Below, one piece after another: positions 10,280 through 21,600 of a stretch of 64,000 nucleotides of DNA; within the stretch, counting starts at the first letter, position 1, and each line of letters starts with the position of its first letter. This stretch comes from Periplaneta americana (lineage: Eukaryota > Arthropoda > Insecta > Blattodea > Blattidae). The stretch is taken from NCBI RefSeq assembly GCF_040183065.1, contig NC_091123.1:13874501-13938500 (forward strand), read 5' to 3'. The translations under genes were made by a program, and so were the position numbers. The notes under the pieces were generated by a model that made no database searches, was not told the origin of the DNA, and was given only the letters and a program-made list of their open reading frames with translations.

Positions 10280-10683
10280 GTCTGTATAGCTCAACTGATG
10301 AATTGTTTATGATTATAAGTTGAATTAATCTACTTGATATTAATTGCGCAAATTTGTATAACTTAATGAAAGTATGCTCGTAAATTGAATTAATCTGCTT
10401 ACTTTGTATTGTATATGTTTGTATAGTTTTGGCCGATGAATTGTATATGCTTTAAATTGAATAGTAATCTGTATAGCTCTATTGATAAATTGTTTGTGTT
10501 TGTAATTTGAAGTAGTTTGCATGATATGTATTATATCACAACTGATTGAATTGTTTATGCCTTAAATTTAATTAACTTAGGCCTCCTTGTTTTGTATTAT
10601 ACATATAGCTCAACTGATGAATGACCGTTTGCATTTGTAAATTTAATAATCTGATTGGCTATGTATTATATACTTTTAGTAGA
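10280..10683. repeat. Degenerate tandem repeats
   Basis: Four or more diverged copies of an AT-rich unit built on CTGATGAATTGTTTATG...TTGAATTAATCT, spaced roughly 90-110 bases apart. Confidence 0.55.
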
Positions 10684-11104
10684 GCCATCGATGTAGCTCA
10701 GTCGGCAGACTCGCTGGGCTGCTGATCCGGAGCTGCGTTCGGGCTTGGGTTGGATCCCCCTTTGGTCTCATTGAATGATTTCTTCCGAGGTTTTCCCCAG
10801 CCGTGGGACTGAAGCCGGATGGTCTATGGCGAGTCCTCGGCATCACTTCATTTCACCCCTTTGATTTGATTACCTGGTTGGGTTTTTTCCGACGTTTTCC
10901 CCAGCCAAAAGGCAAATGCCGGGTAATCTTTTGGCGAATCCTCGAACCTCACCTAATCATTGTAGAAAATTACTAAATTGTAAAACTGTAAAATTTGTAA
11001 AATATTGTAAAAATGTGTAAAAATTGTAATTGTAATATTGTAAAATGTTGACTTGTTCCACATCTTAAAGCTTCATTGCTCATGTAAGATCTATGGAATA
11101 TAAT
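10684..11104 (+). mobile_element. SINE with tRNA-like head and LINE-like tail
   Basis: The head GATGTAGCTCAGTCGGCAGA resembles box A, with a decayed box B at GGGTTGGATCCCCC. The body repeats GGTTTTCCCCAGCC twice. The last 60 bases (GACTTGTTCCACATCTTAAA... to CTATGGAAT) match the 3' end of the separate LINE at 61870-61915, suggesting that LINE supplied its mobilising machinery. Confidence 0.7.
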
Positions 11105-11350
11105 GAATGAATGTGTATGTAATAACAAAACATGTTGAATTTAGTTTGGGGGAAATTTCTTTAATATGATTTTTCCAATTTAACAAATTATCGATTTGTA
11201 AGCCTAGATATGTGGTTGTTGTTCTCTCTATTAAGTACCTATTATTAATTATTGCGCTTGGAATTTTCGAGGTTGAATTTGGACAGGATTTAAATTGGAT
11301 CATACTGTATTATTTTTGTTACAATTTAATGCTAGTTTATTGGCTGAAAA
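11105..11350 (-). mobile_element. LINE (Jockey/CR1-like) fragment
   Basis: The - strand frame at 11303-11091 encodes TTYLGLQIDNLLNWKNHI and KLNSTCF. This is the thumb region that follows the reverse transcriptase palm in Jockey/CR1-like LINEs (YLGL.ID..L.W..HI). Only about 240 bases remain. Confidence 0.7.
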
Positions 11351-11424
11351 CCAATCACCTTCTTCACAACGAATGCGTACGTTATCATGCTTCGAATTAA
11401 GGCCTTGTAGACATGCAATTTTGT

Positions 11425-11757
11425 CCCGCGCCGTGGCGTCGTGGTCTAAGGCATCCTGCCTAAGACTCGCGTTACGGAATGCGCGCTGGTTCGAGTCCTC
11501 TTGAACAATGAGGTTTTCTTATGAAATTTCGGCCAATGTATGGGACCGGTGCCCACCCAGCATCGTGATGCATTTGGGGAACTACGTTAGGTAACGAAAT
11601 CCGGTTATGAAAACCAACTATAACGGGAGAACATTGTGCTAAGCCACACGATACCTCAATTCTGTTTGGATGATCGTCCACCTCCGATTCGGCATGTGGA
11701 CTTGAGGCCAGCGGCCGGCTGGTCGGTCTGGACCCTTAAAGGGCTGTAGCGCCACGG
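11425..11757 (+). mobile_element. SINE-4 (tRNA-derived)
   Basis: tRNA-like head with GGCGTCGTGGTCTAAGGC (box A) and GGTTCGAGTCCTC (box B). The long body contains GGGACCGGTGCCCACCCAGC and CGATCGTCCACCTC-type segments, ending in (TTA)n. A second copy lies on the other strand at 60621-60954. Confidence 0.82.

Positions 11758-11806
<49 letters not shown>
11758..11806. repeat. (TTA)n tail microsatellite
   Basis: A pure ATT/TTA run at the 3' end of SINE-4; the 60621 copy also starts with a short TTA-type run at the same end. Confidence 0.92.
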
Positions 11807-11807
<1 letters not shown>

Positions 11808-11875
11808 CACCGGTAATTAGGCCTACTATCTGGGGTTATCGTGGCCATAGACGTTAATTCAGATTTATGACTCAT

Positions 11876-12496
11876 AAGCAAACATTCTGTTGAGGGCAGA
11901 TAAAAAACTTAAATTTGTTTCTTCCACCATGTTAATAATGTCAAAAGAAGTGCTTATACAAATTTTGGCCACTCGACCGAAATTACGAGGCCGTAAAGAA
12001 AGTGGTTTTCCCTGGGGCCGTTTACAAAAAAAAACACAATTGCATGGAAATAGGTATTTATTGAAACAGACACAGCAATTGTTGCGCTATTTGTTAACAT
12101 ATCCCCCACTGAAATGGAGACATATTTTGTCATACCATGTGACCAATAAATGTTTGTTTCCTTGTGTCGTAGAAGTCAACCGCCTGGGATCGGAACCAGT
12201 GTTTGACAGCCGTCTGCACCTCTCTGTTGATCCCATGATACGACAAATGTCTCAATTCCAGTGGGAATATTTTTAAGAATAGCTCAACAATTGCTATGTC
12301 TGTTATAATATTTTTTTTTCATTTAAATTGCGTTTTCTTTCTGTTAACGGTCCCTGGTGAACTTATTTTTTACGGCCCTCGTAATTGCATCGAGTGGCCA
12401 AAATTAGTATAAGCACTTCTTTTGACATTATTAACATGGTGAAAGGAAAAAAAAAACTTTTTTATCTGCCCCCAACAGAATGTTTGCTTGTCAGAT
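11876..12496. mobile_element. Fold-back element, copy 1
   Basis: Long imperfect inverted arms at about 11876-12105 and 12260-12496 share AAGCAAACATTCTGTTG, TTTTGGCCACTCGA and the AACAATTG segments. A unique centre contains GTTTGACAGCCGTCTGCACC. A second copy at 52907-53512 has the same arms with the centre inverted. The frame at 11890-12276 is a product of the palindrome, with no known motif. Ends approximate. Confidence 0.75.
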
Positions 12497-13310
12497 GTTA
12501 TTCCAGATGTAATCTTAGACATCTCGAAACGTTGATTTACACAGAAATCTAGATACCGAATTATATGAATATGAAGCACACTGATACTGGAAGTAATGAC
12601 TGGCGTGGGGGGGGGGGGGAGGAGAAACAGTAGTACCAACAATGAACGGCTAGAGACGAAACCGGTCGGTTGTGCCATCTAACAGTGTGATTTCCAACTA
12701 TTGACTACCAACCTTGTTCTCGGTGACTCTGTAGGAATGCTTAAAGTATTGGTTGAAATTATTCATGAATGACTTTTTTTTAGATTACTTTAGAATGTCA
12801 TATTAAAATTGTTACATAGAAATATCGAACAATGTCGTACACATAATTTATTTTGTGTAAACCTTGAATGAAACAGAGAATTTTTGTTAATTTCCCTCTT
12901 TGTATATGAAACAAAAGACGCTCAGTTGATCGCAGTGTATGCAACTCAATTAAGAGAAAAATGTGTTTTAGGAAAATAAATCAAATAGATTTTCGCAGAA
13001 GTAAATCAAAAGAATGTGTTGCTATCTATTGTGAACTTAATCTTTAATAATCAAATTAACTTTATAGATAAGAGAGTATTCGTATGCTTGAATTTTTAAC
13101 AAGGTTAATAATTGCCCATTCATGTAGTGGTAAAATGGTGGTGGACTTGTTCTAGATTCGCAATTGAAACGCTAGGAAATGCGTTCTATTCATTTAGAGA
13201 TTTATAGACTTGTTTCTATATGAGAAAGGTAGACGACGATAAATTTAATCGGCTATTTACTTTCGATTATTATATTCGTTTGTGATTATTGTGTTGTTTA
13301 TTATTTCGCA
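12497..13310. other. Upstream region of the Tat-SF1 gene
   Basis: AT-rich, with a run of 13 G at about 12606. No repeat or coding region is recognised. It presumably holds the promoter and 5' UTR of the gene starting at 13311, but no specific element could be picked out. Confidence 0.35.
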
Positions 13311-13779
13311 ATGGCAGAAGATACGAGACAAGTAAATCAATCAAGTGATCAAGATGCCGAATCTGTTGCTTCAGAACAATCCACACCAGCAAGAGGGAAA
13401 GAGGATTCATTAAAAACGTCGGATGAAACGTCGACAGACTTAAGCAACGAAGAAGCTGAGGTGCATACAGGTTCGTCAGATAAGCGAGATGAAACTGACA
13501 ACCCTAACCTCCATTATGAAGGGCGTGTTTGTGTTTACACAGATCCTGTTTCAAAATGCCAGTATATTTGGGACTCTGACAAAAATGAGTGGGTATTACG
13601 GTCGGAATGTACGAAATCTACAGAAGATAAACCCGATAAGTCTGAGACTAGTAAAGCGGAAAAAGAAAGTGAAGTGCAGACCAATAAATGTCCTCCATCA
13701 GATAAAGATGGCAATAATATTTCTTCAAAAGATTATGATTTTGATGGAGAATCTTATTGCTATACAGACAGTAAAACAG
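13311..13779 (+). CDS. HTATSF1: Tat-SF1 exon 1
   Basis: Starts at the first ATG of the frame (MAEDTRQVNQSS), after TTTCGCA. It encodes an acidic, Ser-rich leader, then the first repeat CVYTDPVSKCQYIWDSDKNE, and the start of the second (YCYTDSKTG). The donor is ACAG|GTAAAT at 13779/13780, phase 1. Confidence 0.9.
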
Positions 13780-13900
13780 GTAAATATGTAACATAAAATT
13801 ACGTTATGTATAATGGCTTGACTTTTGTTAATGTGAAAGTAGGCTACCTACATTTAAAAGGGTTTGTTGCTTGAAGCTAAGTATCGGCAGTTTATATTTT

Positions 13901-13962
<62 letters not shown>

Positions 13963-15664
13963 GATATGAAACTATGGGCCTAATAATATAGGTGTAATCA
14001 TAATTTTGAACAGCACGGCTGGGTAGTTTAGTTGGTAGAGCAACTAACTACGAACTGGATGTCTTGGGTTGAATCGTAGGCGGTGGTAGTATTTTTCTCT
14101 TTGCCAGAAATTTCCAGAAGGGCCCCTCTTGTTAAATTGAGTATCTGTCTTTCCTTGGGGCAGAAGGTGGTCGGAGCCTGGTGCTGATCCCACTACTTAA
14201 TTCAGAGCTAAGGTCATGAGAACATGAAGATCTACATCCGTATAATAGGTAAAAAGGTAAAGGTATCCCCGTAGCATGCCATGATGGCACTTGGGGGGGG
14301 GGGCATGGAGGTAGAGCCCCATGCTTTCCATGATCTCGGCACTAGAATGAAGTGGTGTGGTCGGCACCACGCTCTGACCGCCTTTTACCCCCGGGAAAGA
14401 CCCGGTACTCAATTTTATAGGAGGCTGAGTGAACCTCAGGGCTGTTCTGAAAGTTTGGCAACGAGAAAAAAATCCTGTCACCACCTGGGATTGAACCTAG
14501 GACCTTTCAGTCCTTAGCCAGCTGCTCTATCAACTGAGCTACCCGGCTGCCTTCTGTATAATAGGCCTAGATCTAATATACAAAAGTTTGTCATTTTCTT
14601 ATTCTCCCTCCTCTTCCCTCCACCTCTCCGTGTGTGTGTGTGTGTGTGTGCGTGCGTGCGTGCGTGTTTTTTTCTCTTCTTTTTCCCTTCGTATTCTTTG
14701 CCCTGGATATGTGACACCCAGCATTTGATATCTTGTGAGGCTTGATGGATCACAATTCGAGGTGGTCTCTTCTTCTAGCCGACAGAATCTCCCCTTAAAG
14801 TTTCGAACATAATAGGTAGTCTCTTCCTATAGATGTGTTTTCCATGAATACAGAGCCTTGAGAGTAAACCCCTTACAGTTGTTAATCAATCTTCTTAATG
14901 TATCCAGCTGTTTGCTGACAACATATAGTCCACTGTAATCTATTCAGTTGTTGTTTTTCACGAGAAATGAGGGGTATTTTGAACGGTATTCATTATAGAT
15001 GCCTGTTGCTAGTAGCCAGACTTGGAGTGCAGTCAATATATACTGCAGGGCTGTGTCTTCTGCAACCTGGAATGATTATGTTGTAATACGCTGTGACCGC
15101 TAGTCCATAGCTGACAGTGCACCAGATTAGTGCCATTTTATTCCATTTTGCATTGCCTTACAATTCTGGGGAAGCTGCTAATCCAGTAATGTGTGTTGTA
15201 TGTTGCAGGTGTCACATACAAATACGACAACACAAAAAGCTCTTGGGTTGTGAAAGAGCCCAGCGAAGCCAAGGATGATGACGAGTCTGATGAAAGTGAC
15301 GAGGATCGTGTGATAAAGCAGGACATGAGCAAGGGGACGTACGGCTATGAGGGCGACACTCACACGTATACCGACGCCTCAGATGGAACTGTCTACATAT
15401 GGGATAGGGAGAAGAATGCTTGGTTCCCAAAGGTACGGTGACTCTATTTATCCTTGTTACGGTACAGTAGAACCCTGCTTATTCGAACTAATGGGGCGGA
15501 GTTGTCTTGGATAACATGTTTTTTTTTTTATAATCCATAAGTACTGTTTTCGGTATTGAAAGGAAAATGCTGCTAAATCAGGGGTGCAAAAATCACGGGC
15601 ACTAGGTCGCCATGGCAACTGTGTTTTTGCTACAGGCACCAAAGTTTCAGGCTAAAAATTTTTC

Positions 15665-15696
<32 letters not shown>

Positions 15697-18600
15697 TTCC
15701 TACTCGTAAATCTACTACAAATGCTAGGGAGGTGATAAAAATTGTAGGGATGAGCAGCCGTGATTGGTTGAAAAACTTCATTCTATAGGATGAAAGAGTA
15801 ATGGAACGGAGAAAAATTCTCTCGGCACCGGGATTTGAACCCGGGTTTTCAGGTCTACATGCTGATGCTTTATCCACTAAGCCACACTGGATACCCATCT
15901 CGGTGTTGGACAGAATCGTCTCAGTTTAAGTTCCAACTCTTGGGTTCCCTCTAGTGGCCACCCTCTGCACTACGTCATAGATGTCTATGAACGTAGGACT
16001 GAAGTCCACACACATGTGCTGAGGTGCACTCGTTATGAGTCACTAGTTGGCCGGGATCCGACGGAATAAGCGCCGTCTCAAATCACGAAGTGATTTACGC
16101 ATATCATATATATTATTTTAATGTACCGAAGTACATATGATATTTCCATGCAGATATTCTGCGTGCAGAATGTGAACCAAGTGAACAATTCCACTCTTAC
16201 GCGGAGTAGCTCACCGCGTGAGACAAATAGAGCTCTCCCTCTATAGGAGGAGGCCTTTGCCCTTAACGGGACATTTTTTTAGGCTAATCATTTCATTTCA
16301 TTCTGCGTCATCATACGATGAAAGAGCACATAGAGCTGAAAACCCGGGTTCAAATCCCGGTGCCAGAGAGAATTTTTCTCCGTTCCATTACTCTTTCATC
16401 GTATGATGACGCAGAATATCTGCATGGAAATATCATATGTACTTCGGTACATTAAAATAATTTATATTCATTCTATAGGCCTACCGTTTTATTGGTCAAA
16501 AGTAGTAGCCTATGACATAGTAAAAGTGTAACAGTCATTTAAAATCATATACATACAACTGATTGTTTGAAAAGATTACTAATAGAAGTTTTAAAAAAGT
16601 TTTTAAAGAATGTTTCATTATTTATGACAAAGTATAATTATAACAAGATCATAAATGACTTAATCAATATTGTAGACTTCAATATTAAAGAATATTACAT
16701 TTCCCATGTCCCAAGATTCGTTGCATCGTCTTTCGTAATATCTGCTCTTCTTCTACTTCAGTGGCAGGATATAATACAAAAAATGTATCACCCTCTCTCA
16801 TCTTTTTAGGAGGAAGTTCTGCTCATGCAAGTTCTCTCCTATTTTTCTTTTCATTCTCCAAATGAAATACAGTATTTCATTATTTTCTTAATGGGGAATC
16901 TTATAATAGCAAAATTATTTTCTGATAGCTTAATGCATCATTCATTGCCATGTAAGAGATCCCATGTTCTTCTGAGCCTTTCTGATGCTTAATTTTCCTA
17001 ATTGTAAAGGTTTCGCCACATTACAAAGGTACACTGAGTTGCAATTGCACTTTCTTGTTGGTTCTAGCTTCTTTGCATATATTCACATTGTATTTATCCT
17101 ACAACATAACGAAAATTAAGTAAAGGAGAATGACTTGGTAACAAAATTAATCCCAATCATGAATTACCAGCTTCTTCCTTAATATAACTTATATATGTGT
17201 GATTGGAATCACTTTCCAAAACAACAACACTGCATTGGAAAGGGCATAAAACAAAAACGAAAATAATTTTATTTCTAATGCTTTGCACTAACTCTTAAGG
17301 GACTCCTAAGAACTTAAATAGTGTCCATCTTTAATTAACACTAGTAAGTTTACTATTTTATCAATCATTTAAATATTCTGTTATTTACTCCTTTAAAGAA
17401 TTTTCCAATACAAAAATATAGCACACCTCGGAATCCTTCTCGCTACTGTATACAGTGAGTTGCACGTGATTTAAATAGGCCTATCATTTGTTCTGACAAA
17501 TTATCCTTCTTAGAAACATGAGTGTCAACAATGCTTTCAAATTATCAGCAACATCTGTGCACAGTGCTTTGTTCAAAGTAGCAAAACTGATCGGTTTCAC
17601 AATACTATAATGGATTCACCCCGTTTATGGTACTTTCACTTGACAGGACCAACGTACAACCATGAACTGAAGGTGTGGAAAGTATATTTACGAGGGGGAT
17701 CCAGGAAATAACTACCGTTTTGTTGTAATAATTAAAAAAATATATTTATTTGAAAAAACAAAGTCTGTTACATAACTGAAGCTTCCTTTACTTTTCTACA
17801 TAATCACCACCTACATTTAAACATTTGTCGTATCTGTTCACTAGCTTTAGAATTCCCGTGTTATACTCCTCTGCCGCCAGTTCATTAAGCCAGGTGTTCA
17901 CTGTCTTCTTCAACTCTTCATCACTTCCAAAACGCGTACCACCCAGAAAGTCTTTCAGCTTAGTGAAAAGGTGAAAATCGCTAGGAGCAAGGTCTGGACT
18001 ATAGGGCAGATGATCAAAGATTTCCCAACCGAATTGATCCAGCAATTCTCGAGTTGAAGCAGCAGTGTGCGGGCGGGCATTGTCGTGAAGAAGCACAACT
18101 CCTCTCGAAAGCATTCCTCGCCTCTTGTTTTGGATGGCTCACCGTAGTTTTCGTAAAGTCTCACAATAACGATTTGCATTGATCGTAGTGCCTTTTGGCA
18201 TGAAATCCAGCAAAAGAACACCTTTGCGATCCCAAAAGACAGTAGCCATGACTTTTTGTGTTGAGAGAGTCTGTTTGAATTTTCTCGGTTTCTTGGGTGA
18301 TGAGGGATGATGCCACTGACATGATTGGCGCTTGGTCTCTGGGGTGTTGTGAGACACCCAGATCTCATCACCAGTCACAATTTGATCAAGAAAGGCGTCT
18401 CCATCTGTGGGATATCGCATCAAGAATGTCAATGCTGAGGCCATTCTCTGAGTTTTCTGTTGGTCACTCAGTTGCCGTGGAACCCATCGTGCACAGATTT
18501 TGTGGTAGCCAAGATGTTGCGACACAATTTCACCAAGCAAAGAACGAGAAATGTCAGGAAAGGCAATATGCAATTCGTCGAGTGATGTGCGCCTGTCTTG

Positions 18601-21600
18601 CAAGATTCTGTCGTTCACTTTAGTCTTCAGGTCTTCTGTGATGAGTGATGGGCGTCCGGGTCGAGTTTCATCGTGGACATTTGTTCGCCCATTGTTGAAC
18701 ATTTCGCACCATTTTCTCACATTTTTTTCATTCATTACAATATCACCATACACTTCTTTCAATTGCTGGTAAATTTCTGCAGGTTTCAAATGTCGGGCAT
18801 TCAAAAATCGAATCACACTCCTCACCTCACAGTCGGCGGGATTATCAATCATGTCGTTCATTTTGAAGTAACACAAAATGCACAATGGCGACTTGTTGCA
18901 ACCAGTACTCACAACATTATGAGAACATGTTAAGGAAGCCAGTTGACCTTCAAACAAGGAAGGGGAGTCAGCTGCGCGGTGGGTATGCGCGAACGGTCGT
19001 TATTTCTTGGATCCCCCTCGTATGTACCTATTGCAGTCCTTAAATAGCATTCACCCTTATTTGTAACCTTTCTTTGGAGCGAGATTATAGCTGTCTCATT
19101 GATATGCATTGACAAATCTTCAGAACATAATATGTACTGTAGTTATATTTTGGATATTTTATTTAAAGAAAAAGTGCGTGTCCAGTGGCTGGACCACCAT
19201 GGTAACTATGTTATTGACACTACTTTATATCAGCAAGCATTATCACATCGAACCATTGGAAGCCTGCTTTGAGTTATGAAATGTTTAATTGTACAACATG
19301 AAATAAAGCTACGGTATGTTGTTGCAGGTGGACGAGGACTTCCTGGCACATTATCAGATGAACTATGGATTCACTGATAACTCTGCCGCAGCTGCTCCAG
19401 CAGACAAAGAGGCTGAAGCTAAGAGTGAAAGCAGTGAAGATAAGGCAGCTCTGAAGAGGAAGGCAATGCCTCAGGACCCCAGTAAGTTGATGAGTCATGT
19501 GCTGTCATTGGTTGAAGAATTTGTTATTACATCTCTTTACATCTCTGAAAAATAAATCAGAACACTGACAGATGAATCAGTTTGTAGAGAATTGAAATTA
19601 CAGTAAAACCCCTTTTAAGGGGTTAGGTACAGCTTACAGCAGTAAAATTTTTGGAAATAGTCAAAATTTTTTTCCTCCATTACTGTATCTTGTACAATAA
19701 TGAAAATTAGTATGTGTAAAACACTGTCCTTCTGATATATGAAAAAAAATATTTTTACGATTAAAAAAAAAATGATTTATACATATATATATATATATAT
19801 TTTTTTTTTTTCAAAATTCAAAATGGTGGCAGTTCACTGTGCAGTAATGAAGCGTTTCCCTCATAACTCATACACTTGTTAAGTTTTTCATGTTCTCTCT
19901 CTTTTATTTTATTGCTGAAACTCATGTTTACAATATCATGCTCTTTCAACTACATTCCTTAATAAATAATATTTTTTTTTTTTATTTTGTGTTAGAAGAA
20001 AATACTCAATTTGACCATTTTTTTAAATTAATTTATTTTTTATCAGACAATCTATCAAAGGTAGAGAAGTGATTTTGCATCATATTGTAGATATGAGATG
20101 CATAAATACAAAAAATTTCATCACAGAATGTCGGATACTTCTTTAGTTATGAGGGAAACGCTTTATCACTGCACAGTGAATTTTGAATTTTGAAAAAAAA
20201 AATATAAATAATTTTTTTAGATAGTAAAAATATATTTATCATATAGCAGAAGGACACATACACATACCAATTTTCATTATTGTACAAGATACAGTAGTGG
20301 AGGAAAAAAATGTTGAATATTGCCAAAATTTTACTCTTAAGCTGTACCTAACCCTTAAACGAATCTCTGTGGGATTACTTTTTGTTCTCTTAAATGGGAT
20401 TTACATAAAATGGGAAGGAAAGGTTGAAATAACTAGTACTGATGTGTGTTGTATTTTAAACATTATAATCATTTATGCTTATAATTCGCGGGTGCTCGTG
20501 TAAAGGGGGTTAAGTCAAATTGCAAGGTATGTAAACTCCTCTCCTTTGGTTTTGAACAAAACTCCTTTGTCACAAAGTATGGAGCACTGTAACTGCATCA
20601 TAAATGGAAGAATAACTTAACCCCTTTAACACGAGAGAATAGTAATATACGTTACAAGAGCGGTATGTTGACGTTTTCATGTTCGAGGAAAAGATTGAAA
20701 AAGCGAAACGTAGTTGAGCTTTTTTAATTTCCGAGAACATGAAAACAAACATACCGCTCGTGTATCGTACATTATTTTGTGCGAAGATAGTTTATTACAT
20801 ACCTGAAAGACGAATTTCTAATTAGTTGCAATGAAATCTCCATGTTGGTTTCTGTTTAATGACGCCAACTTTGGAACAAAAAAATCTTTCTTCAACATTG
20901 TTGCTGTAAAATGTTTTCTGTGTTTACTATACTCCAGCAGGCCGTGATATACGTCTGTCTTTTTTTTCCCCCAGTCTATAAATGCGAACTTAAAACAAAG
21001 GGTAAGGTTATGTAATGAGTTATTTTTCATTTTAATATTTAACAATATTATTTATATAACATATTGCAGTAATAACATCGGCATCTGGAATCTCGTTGAT
21101 TTTTTCATGGCTTCCTTAATGTTACTTGTATCAGGAATGCAATAAGTTTCGTGGAGTAGTAGACGTTACTTAATTTTTGCAGATATTTAAAAACAATAAT
21201 TAACATTTCAATTTAGGTGAAATTGCAGTGGTAAGTTTCGAATTTATAATTATTACTATGTTAAACGTCTCTAAAAATAATATGTTAAAAGCCTAAAGCA
21301 GTAAAATGAATGTCGCGCTTAAGCGGTAAGAAGAGGGAAATTGTTATGTGTGTTACGTTGGGAATACTGAATGTGGTATTTCACACTTACCGCGTATTGA
21401 TTCTGTACGGAAAACAAGCAAATACGCACGATCTCGCACAAAAGTAATTGTGGATAGTTCAAATCTGTACTTACTCCAGTTTGGCCAAATCAACTTACCC
21501 CCTTTACACGAGCACCCGCAAATTATTATTTACTATTAATTTCATTATAATATTTTCTAACTCTTCAAATGATGAGGCATGAATGTTTCTCCATTTGGTT

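Noticed and set aside
14480..14552. tRNA gene on the - strand (clear box A and box B)
   Set aside because: The same head is followed by a conserved non-tRNA body here and at 40954-41241, so it is a SINE. The same reasoning applies to heads near 1900, 2040, 11430, 45750 and 57850.
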